NCBI RefSeq assembly: GCF_051251695.1 | Contig: NZ_JBPOEU010000019.1 | Span: forward strand, 1-64,000 | Direction of reading: 5' to 3' | Source of the DNA: Maritalea sp051251695 | GTDB taxonomy: Bacteria > Pseudomonadota > Alphaproteobacteria > Rhizobiales > Devosiaceae | DNA length: 64,000 nucleotides | Part shown: one piece after another, positions 63,406-64,000 of the stretch | Layout: each line of letters opens with the position of its first letter | Position numbering within the stretch: the stretch's first letter is position 1 | Position numbers and translations under genes: made by a program | Notes under the pieces: generated by a model | What the model was told of the DNA's origin: nothing | Seen by the model: only the letters and a program-made list of their open reading frames with translations | Database searches by the model: none

Positions 63406-63672
63406 ATGAAGCATGCCAGCCGACTCGAAGGACAAAAAACGCCAAGGCTAATTGTAGTTGCCGCGTTTGATCACAATGAGGATGGCGAACTGGTGCAAGC
63501 ATTTGATCCTCTACAGATGCAAAGCGAGGGTACCGCTATCAACAAGGCAAGGCTGATTGCTGGTGATCGTGCCGGCGTTATTGCCTAGTCTCGGACAGCA
63601 GATCCAATGATCGGCGAATATGGCGAGCCTGTGGACCTGTTTCGGTCTGGTGGTGTGCTGGATATGGAATAG
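63406..63672 (+). pseudogene. Small conserved protein gene with in-frame TAG
   Basis: The frame from the ATG at 63406 reads KTPRLIVVAAFDHNEDGELV to ARLIAGDRAGVIA, then TAG at 63586-63588, and continues in the same frame as SRTADPMIGEYGEPVDLFRS with GGVLDME up to TAG at 63670-63672. Small alphaproteobacterial proteins of this type, as I recall them, keep a tryptophan right after GVIA and end near GDVPDMD, so the stop probably arose from a TGG tryptophan codon by G to A. The intact protein would have 88 residues. Its function is unknown. Confidence 0.65.
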
Positions 63673-63720
63673 TGGTCTCATGCTCTTTGTGAAACACAAT
63701 ATACTTTAGGAGAGAAACCA

Positions 63721-64000
63721 TTGGATCAAATCACTAATCATTGGGGCATTATTCAGCCCATTTTGGCGGCGCTCGGACTAGGAACTTTGATAGCTGCTGT
63801 CCTTGTAACGGCATGCTTTCAGCTTTTCAAATGGCTAGGGGCGAAGTGGATCAGTCAGAAATTCGAAAAAGAATTGGAAGCCTACAAGACTGAGCAATCA
63901 AAGGAACTTGAAGGCCTTCGTCACAAAATAAAGGGTGTGCTCGATCGAACGATACGCCTACACACGAAAGAGTTCGAAGTTTTGCCAGATCTATCGGGAG
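63721..64000 (+). CDS. Membrane-anchored protein of unknown function, cut by the window end
   Basis: The frame starts with TTG at 63721, with AGGAGAG 7 bases upstream, and is open to the last base (93 residues visible). The start is MDQITNHWGIIQPILAALGL, followed by one membrane span (GTLIAAVLVTACFQLFKWLG), then a charged helix with KFEKELEAYKTEQSKELEGL and LHTKEFEVLPDL. This plan, a short anchor followed by a coiled coil and an EFEVLP motif, recurs in small hypothetical proteins of mobile regions, but I cannot name the family. The rest lies beyond the window. Confidence 0.7.
   Translation, partial: MDQITNHWGIIQPILAALGLGTLIAAVLVTACFQLFKWLGAKWISQKFEKELEAYKTEQSKELEGLRHKIKGVLDRTIRLHTKEFEVLPDLSG

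Overview
The window is chromosomal DNA from an alphaproteobacterium of moderate to low GC. Four things point there: an ATP12-type F1-ATPase chaperone, a folP-folB-folK cluster, RpoC beginning with the alphaproteobacterial MN-x-x-VM-x-LFNP start, and the arrangement tuf - tRNA-Trp - secE - nusG. The order Hyphomicrobiales (Devosia/Maritalea-like) is a reasonable guess, but I cannot fix the genus from this sequence.

Left part (1-17.8 kb). Two tandem paralogues of an Ala/Glu/Lys-rich coiled-coil protein open the window; the first is cut by the window edge and carries a 27-bp tandem repeat. A soluble PAS-PAS chemoreceptor, tRNA-Leu(GAG) and a stand-alone FliN/SpoA-domain protein follow. Next come lipB, a DUF4282 membrane protein and a 1008-residue kinase/M23-peptidase-like/aminotransferase fusion, then rimO-folP-folB-folK. 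An unidentified cysteine-rich gene separates these from a minus-strand run of ATP12, HAD phosphatase, DUF1801, rluC-type synthase, crcB and rarA. A frameshifted P-loop NTPase gene lies just past the ribosomal terminator.

Central part (17.85-48.8 kb). This is one long minus-strand block for transcription and translation. In transcriptional order it reads secE-nusG, rplK-rplA, rplJ-rplL, rpoB-rpoC, rpsL-rpsG-fusA-tuf (str), rpsJ to rplP and on to rpsQ (S10), rplN to secY-adk (spc), and rpsM-rpsK-rpoA-rplQ (alpha). Terminators follow rpoC and rplQ. An attenuator-like hairpin sits between rplL and rpoB, and promoter-like boxes precede rpsL, rpsM and secE. RimO (left part) modifies S12, whose gene rpsL lies in this block with the target Asp conserved.

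Right part (48.8-64 kb). The tuf2-to-secE neighbourhood is opened up by about 5.7 kb holding a truncated LysE exporter gene, a YHYH-domain secreted protein, a secreted protein of unknown function, tRNA-Trp, a MAPEG protein, a small membrane protein and a six-helix chemoreceptor. The second tuf copy appears identical to the first exactly from start to stop codon. Beyond it lie a nucleoside hydrolase, a DksA/TraR zinc-finger protein, a DUF2239-MATE operon with a striking palindromic operator cluster, an esterase, a CHASE-like/GGDEF protein, and a degraded accessory end in which two neighbouring genes each carry one in-frame stop codon.

No insertion sequence, CRISPR array, integrase or rRNA gene was seen. 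The accessory material is small islets and decaying genes around a conserved core.
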